From Streptomyces sp. WMMC500 (lineage in GTDB: Bacteria; Actinomycetota; Actinomycetes; Streptomycetales; Streptomycetaceae): 64,000 nt of DNA. This document shows, one piece after another, positions 61,046-64,000 of this stretch (within the stretch, counting starts at the first letter, position 1; each line of letters opens with the position of its first letter). Both the position numbers and the translations under genes were made by a program. The stretch lies in NCBI RefSeq assembly GCF_027497195.1, contig NZ_CP114905.1:2776001-2840000 (forward strand), read 5' to 3'. The notes beneath the pieces are model-generated. The model had not been told where the DNA came from, ran no database searches, and worked only from the letters and a program-made list of their open reading frames with translations.

Positions 61046-61298
61046 ACGGCCGGCGCGATCACGCCGGCGGCGAGGCCGGGGCGAGGCGCGGGAGCGCAGG
61101 CGCCGGGTTGGCGCGGGCTGACGCGCACCAGGTCGCGGCAGGCGAGGGCCGGTCGCTCGCCGGGCCGGCGCAGGCGAATGCCGCCGCACGCGACGGCCGG
61201 CCGCGCGCCGAAGCCGCCGCGGGACGAACGCGCCGCGGGACGAGGACCGAAGGACCGTCGCCCCGCCCCGGGCGCTCCCCAAACCCCCTGACCGGCCG
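61046..61298. other. Convergent intergenic region
   Basis: 253 bp, almost pure G/C with short GCG-rich repeats and no convincing gene. A small stem, CCTGAC (61287-61292) with GTCAGG (61298-61303), spans the stop codon of the minus-strand gene and may terminate transcription. Confidence 0.4.
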
Positions 61299-62519
61299 TC
61301 AGGCCCCCAGCACCTCCGCCACCTTCGCCAGGTCCTCCCCCGACGCCAGCCCCCCGTGGTACAGCCGCAGTTCGTCCGCACCCAGCGTCGCCGCGTGGGC
61401 CGCGTCCTCCGCCAGCGTCGCCGGGCTGCCGCCCAGGCCCGAGACCACCGTGAGGTTCGCCGCCAGGGTCGTGTGCGGGCGGCGGTGCGGGGTGCACGGC
61501 TCCAGGGCCGCGGTGCGGGCCGCGGGGCCGCCGGTGCAGGGCAGTACCAGGCCGTCCGCGAACGTCAGGACCTCCGCGGGGTCCACGCCCGCGTTCGCGC
61601 CGCAGGCGTACGGCTCTGGGGTGGCGTGCAGCAGGACGCGGAAGGCGGAGTCCGGGGCCTCGGCCCGTACCGCCGCGACCGCCTCGCGCTGCAGCCGGGT
61701 GGCCGCCGCGCGCCGCCAGCCCAGCACCGCCGCCGCCCGCTCCGCCCCGAGCAGCCCCGTGATCCGGGCCCAGGTCCCCGCCGCCTCCACGGGCTCCGCC
61801 GCGGCCGGCGGCGCGGCGGCGGTCCCGTCCCAGTACGGCCGCAGCGCCGCGACGACCGCCGAGCGCAGGTCGTCCGGCTCCGCGCCGTAGGCCGCGTAGC
61901 CGTCGCGGCAGCGGTCGCAGAAGCACAGCGACATCAGCAACTGCCCCGCGGCGTCCAGCGCCACCCCGGCGGTCTTGTCGTGCGCGTGCAGGTGCGCCAG
62001 CCCGTACCACCCGCACGACTCCAGCTCGCACCCGCGCGTCCCCGGCCGGGTCGCGGCCTCCGCGGCGAGCCGGACGAGGTAGTCGCGCACCTCCGGCCGC
62101 CCGATGCAGGGCGCCCACGGGTAGCGGTCACCGTGCGCGTTGACCACCGACGTCTGCGGATGCTCGGCGCCCAGGCGGGAGTTGTGCGCGAGGACCACCC
62201 AACTGTGCACCTCGAGACCCGCCCCGGCCAGCGCCTGCGCCGCCGTCTCGAACGGGTCGGCGGTGGCAACCCAGTCCTGGGCGTACGGGCGCAGCTCCCG
62301 GCCGGCCCACCGGCGCGCGTCCGGCGGGTAGAGCACGGCGGAGTGGCGGGCGGTGACGATGCGGTGGCGCGGGTGGCGGGGGGTCACGGCGCGGGTGGAG
62401 TGGTACGCGGCGGCGAGCGTCACCTGGCGTACGCCCAACTCCGCGACCCGGCGCGCCGCGGCGGGATCGCCGACGACGTCCCACGGATACAGAAAGACCG
62501 AAGCACGAGGTGTCATCAT
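61299..62519 (-). CDS. Unknown TIM-barrel-like protein of the sugar-acid catabolic region
   Basis: A 406-residue protein without a signal peptide. I do not recognise the family. The pattern of strands and helices (ASVFLYPWDVVGD, VTLAAAYHSTRAVTPRHPRH, GLEVHSWVVLAHNSRLG, ELESCGWYGLAHLHAHDK, ADGLVLPCTGG, LAANLTVVSGLGG, ADELRLYHGGL) suggests a (beta/alpha)8 barrel of glycoside-hydrolase type. CFCDRCRDGY carries three cysteines that could bind a metal. Acidic and His residues at strand ends (ESCGW, HLHAHD) are candidate active-site residues. It diverges from udh, so an uronate- or oligouronide-related role is likely but unproven. The start is ATG 62519 or 62516; no clear ribosome-binding site. Confidence 0.7.
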   Translation of the reverse strand: MMTPRASVFLYPWDVVGDPAAARRVAELGVRQVTLAAAYHSTRAVTPRHPRHRIVTARHSAVLYPPDARRWAGRELRPYAQDWVATADPFETAAQALAGAGLEVHSWVVLAHNSRLGAEHPQTSVVNAHGDRYPWAPCIGRPEVRDYLVRLAAEAATRPGTRGCELESCGWYGLAHLHAHDKTAGVALDAAGQLLMSLCFCDRCRDGYAAYGAEPDDLRSAVVAALRPYWDGTAAAPPAAAEPVEAAGTWARITGLLGAERAAAVLGWRRAAATRLQREAVAAVRAEAPDSAFRVLLHATPEPYACGANAGVDPAEVLTFADGLVLPCTGGPAARTAALEPCTPHRRPHTTLAANLTVVSGLGGSPATLAEDAAHAATLGADELRLYHGGLASGEDLAKVAEVLGA

Positions 62520-62523
62520 CAGG

Positions 62524-62531
62524 GTGTACAC
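62524..62531. promoter_or_regulatory. GTGTACAC palindrome in the udh divergent region
   Basis: A perfect 8-bp palindrome 5 bp upstream of the minus-strand start codon. The 62532-62675 gap otherwise shows no clear -35/-10 pair. Confidence 0.25.
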
Positions 62532-62675
62532 ATTTCTGCCCGGCGTCCATATTGGTGAACTGGCACGCTATGGCCGCCCCGACACACCGTCAAGACCGCC
62601 CCCTACCGCCGAAGCCGGCGCCGGTCCCCGGCGCCCCGCCACGGCCCGAACGCCCCGACCCACCGAGGAGCCACG

Positions 62676-63512
62676 ATGTCAGCCCCCCGCCACTCGCGCA
62701 CCGTCCTGCTCACCGGCGCCGCCGGCGGCATCGGCACCCTGATGCGCGACCTGCTCCCCGCCCACGGCCACGAGCTACGCCTGCTCGACCGCGTCGCCCT
62801 CCCCCCGGGACCCGAGCGCGCCGTCACCGCCGACCTCGCCGACCGCGCGGCCCTGCGCGAGGCGGTCCGCGGCACCGACGCCGTGCTGCACCTCGCCGGG
62901 ATCTCGCTGGAGTCGACGTTCGAGAAGGTGCTGCGGGCCAACATCGAGGGCACCTACCACCTCTACGAGGCCGTACGCGAGGAGGGCGTCCGCCGCGTCG
63001 TCTTCGCCTCCAGCAACCACGCCGTCGGCTTCCACCCCCGCCCCCGCCACCCCCGCCGCGTCCCCGCCGCCGAGCTGGTCGGCACCGACGCCGCGCACCG
63101 CCCGGACACCTTCTACGGCCTGTCCAAGTGCTTCGGCGAGGACCTGGCGCAGTTCTACTGGGACAAGCACGGCATCGAGACCGTCTCCGTCCGCATCGGC
63201 TCCTGCTTCCCCGAGCCGACCAGCGTGCGCATGCTCTCCCTCTGGCTCAGCCCCGCCGACGGCGCCCGCCTCTTCCACGCCGCGCTGACCGCCCCGGACG
63301 TCGGCCACACCGTCGTCTACGGCAGCTCGGCCAACACCCGCTCGTGGTGGGACCTCGGCTCGGCCCGCGCGCTGGGCTACGCCCCGCAGGACGACTCCGA
63401 GGCGTACGCGGACAAGCTCCTCGCCGAGCTGGGCCCCGACGACCCGGACGCGCCGGACCAGGCGAACCTGGGCGGCCCGTTCTGCACCGACCCGCCCATC
63501 TGGCCCCACTGA
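62676..63512 (+). CDS. udh: Uronate dehydrogenase (SDR family)
   Basis: A 278-residue short-chain dehydrogenase that oxidises D-galacturonate or D-glucuronate to the aldaro-lactone with NAD. The nucleotide motif is TGAAGGIG (13-20). SSNHAVGFH (112-120) and Tyr147/Lys151 in YGLSKCFGEDL form the catalytic site. RIGSCFPEPTSVRMLSLWLS is a signature shared with Agrobacterium and Pseudomonas Udh and separates it from other NAD-epimerases. GGAG lies 8-11 bp before the ATG. The kdgD gene follows on the same strand with its own promoter; together they are the first and last steps of the oxidative uronate pathway. Confidence 0.92.
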   Translation: MSAPRHSRTVLLTGAAGGIGTLMRDLLPAHGHELRLLDRVALPPGPERAVTADLADRAALREAVRGTDAVLHLAGISLESTFEKVLRANIEGTYHLYEAVREEGVRRVVFASSNHAVGFHPRPRHPRRVPAAELVGTDAAHRPDTFYGLSKCFGEDLAQFYWDKHGIETVSVRIGSCFPEPTSVRMLSLWLSPADGARLFHAALTAPDVGHTVVYGSSANTRSWWDLGSARALGYAPQDDSEAYADKLLAELGPDDPDAPDQANLGGPFCTDPPIWPH

Positions 63513-63572
63513 GGCCGCCGTTCGCGCGCCGGGGCGCCCCCCGCACCGCGGTCCGAAACGGCGCGCACCCCC

Positions 63573-63601
63573 TTGACGGCCGTCGCACCCCCCTCTACGT
63601 T
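63573..63601 (+). promoter_or_regulatory. Promoter of kdgD
   Basis: -35 TTGACG (63573-63578), 17-bp spacer, -10 TACGTT (63596-63601), followed within 12 bp by an AT-rich operator-like block. Confidence 0.7.
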
Positions 63602-63612
63602 TCCGGCACCAA

Positions 63613-63647
63613 TTCAGATTCATATCTTTCGTTCAGATAGATGAATC
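63613..63647. promoter_or_regulatory. Operator-like repeats before kdgD
   Basis: TTCAGAT occurs at 63613-63619 and 63632-63638 (19-bp step). GATTCAT (63617-63623) and ATGAATC (63641-63647) form an inverted repeat. The AT-rich block sits on the predicted transcription start and is likely a repressor site of an IclR/GntR/LacI-type sugar regulator not present in the window. Confidence 0.5.
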
Positions 63648-63656
63648 GAGGTTCCG

Positions 63657-64000
63657 GTGCGGCTCGACGGCCTCCTGTTCTTCCCCCTCACCCCCTTCGA
63701 CGCCGCCGGCGCGGTGCACGAGGACGCGCTCGCCCGCCACGTCGCCGACGGTGTCGCGCGGGGCGCGGGCGCGGTGTTCGCCGCCTGCGGCACCGGCGAG
63801 TTCCACGCGCTCGACGGCGCCGAGCACCGGCGCGTGGTCCGTACCGCCGTGGCGGCCGCGGCCGGCCGGGTGCCGGTCTTCGCCGGCGCCGGCGGACCGC
63901 TGCCGCACGCCGTCGCGTGCGCCCGCGCCGCCGCCGAGGCCGGCGCCGACGCGGTGCTGCTCATGCCGCCGTACCTGGTGGCCGCGCCGGAGGCCGGGCT
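63657..64000 (+). CDS. kdgD: 5-dehydro-4-deoxyglucarate dehydratase (KdgD), 3'-truncated by the window
   Basis: The first 114 residues of a DapA/NAL-superfamily TIM barrel. LLFFPLTPFD, VFAACGTGEFHAL (the GTGEF loop that binds the substrate carboxylate) and ADAVLLMPPYLV are KdgD-like. The Schiff-base lysine lies beyond the window. KdgD converts 5-keto-4-deoxyglucarate to alpha-ketoglutarate semialdehyde with loss of CO2 and water, the late step after uronate dehydrogenase. GTG 63657 follows GAGG at 63648-63651. Another DHDPS-family lyase is possible, but the udh neighbour favours KdgD. Confidence 0.8.
   Translation, partial: MRLDGLLFFPLTPFDAAGAVHEDALARHVADGVARGAGAVFAACGTGEFHALDGAEHRRVVRTAVAAAAGRVPVFAGAGGPLPHAVACARAAAEAGADAVLLMPPYLVAAPEAG

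Overview
The window reads as chromosomal DNA of a Streptomyces-like actinomycete. It has very high GC with G/C at most third codon positions, frequent GTG starts, Tat-exported enzymes, an XRE/DUF397/ATPase triad, BTAD (SARP/AfsR) regulators, SPW and MMPL proteins, and a RppA-type type III polyketide synthase. Starts were chosen from ribosome-binding sites and family alignment; families are named from memory of motifs, without searches.

Layout. (1) 1-11 kb: two methyltransferases (the first cut by the window edge), a Tat-exported sulfatase, an SPW membrane protein, a penicillin-binding-type serine hydrolase, a TetR/membrane-protein pair with twin operators, a secreted CocE/S15 hydrolase and a HemC paralogue. 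(2) 11-17 kb: a LuxR-type regulator faces a small operon made of a hydrophobic 100-residue peptide, an HTTM-alpha/beta-hydrolase fusion and an SdpA/DUF5819-like protein. An O-methyltransferase/DCC-protein pair diverges from it. This looks like an undescribed relative of SdpABC-type peptide systems. (3) 17-31 kb: ArsR/AHSA1-DinB pair, hemerythrin, DUF6506, a 1056-residue BTAD-ATPase regulator with 11-bp repeats at its promoter, the ATPase/XRE/DUF397 triad, a DUF574 methyltransferase, and tandem kinase/solute-receptor fusions behind a lipoprotein gene.

(4) 31-49 kb: a biosynthetic cluster and the main point of interest. It contains a LuxR ATPase regulator, rppA (tetrahydroxynaphthalene synthase), two genes with apparent in-frame deletions (LUD protein, ECF sigma factor), an intact ECF41-like sigma factor, a 1830-residue single-chain acyl-CoA carboxylase of eukaryotic type, idi, a cis-prenyltransferase resembling lavandulyl/cyclolavandulyl diphosphate synthases, a small ABM-fold protein and a SARP with an IS3-transposase-like leucine zipper. 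Three promoters (rppA, carboxylase, ABM gene) carry CCAAGT-type heptads in 11/22-bp register 9 bp ahead of a -10. This is SARP-box architecture, and it ties the genes into one regulon. The inferred scheme is: the carboxylase makes malonyl-CoA, RppA makes tetrahydroxynaphthalene, Idi makes DMAPP, and the cis-prenyltransferase makes an irregular monoterpene diphosphate. The product would be a meroterpenoid whose aromatic prenyltransferase is not in the window.

(5) 49-64 kb: a two-component system with an MMPL exporter, a PPOX/F420 enzyme, an imine-reductase-like enzyme with a divergent MerR gene, secreted PhoD phosphatase with a small partner, and a uronate/sugar-acid catabolic region (IlvD/Edd dehydratase, zinc dehydrogenase, unknown TIM-barrel-like protein, uronate dehydrogenase, KdgD cut by the window end). 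No tRNA, rRNA, CRISPR array or complete insertion sequence was seen.
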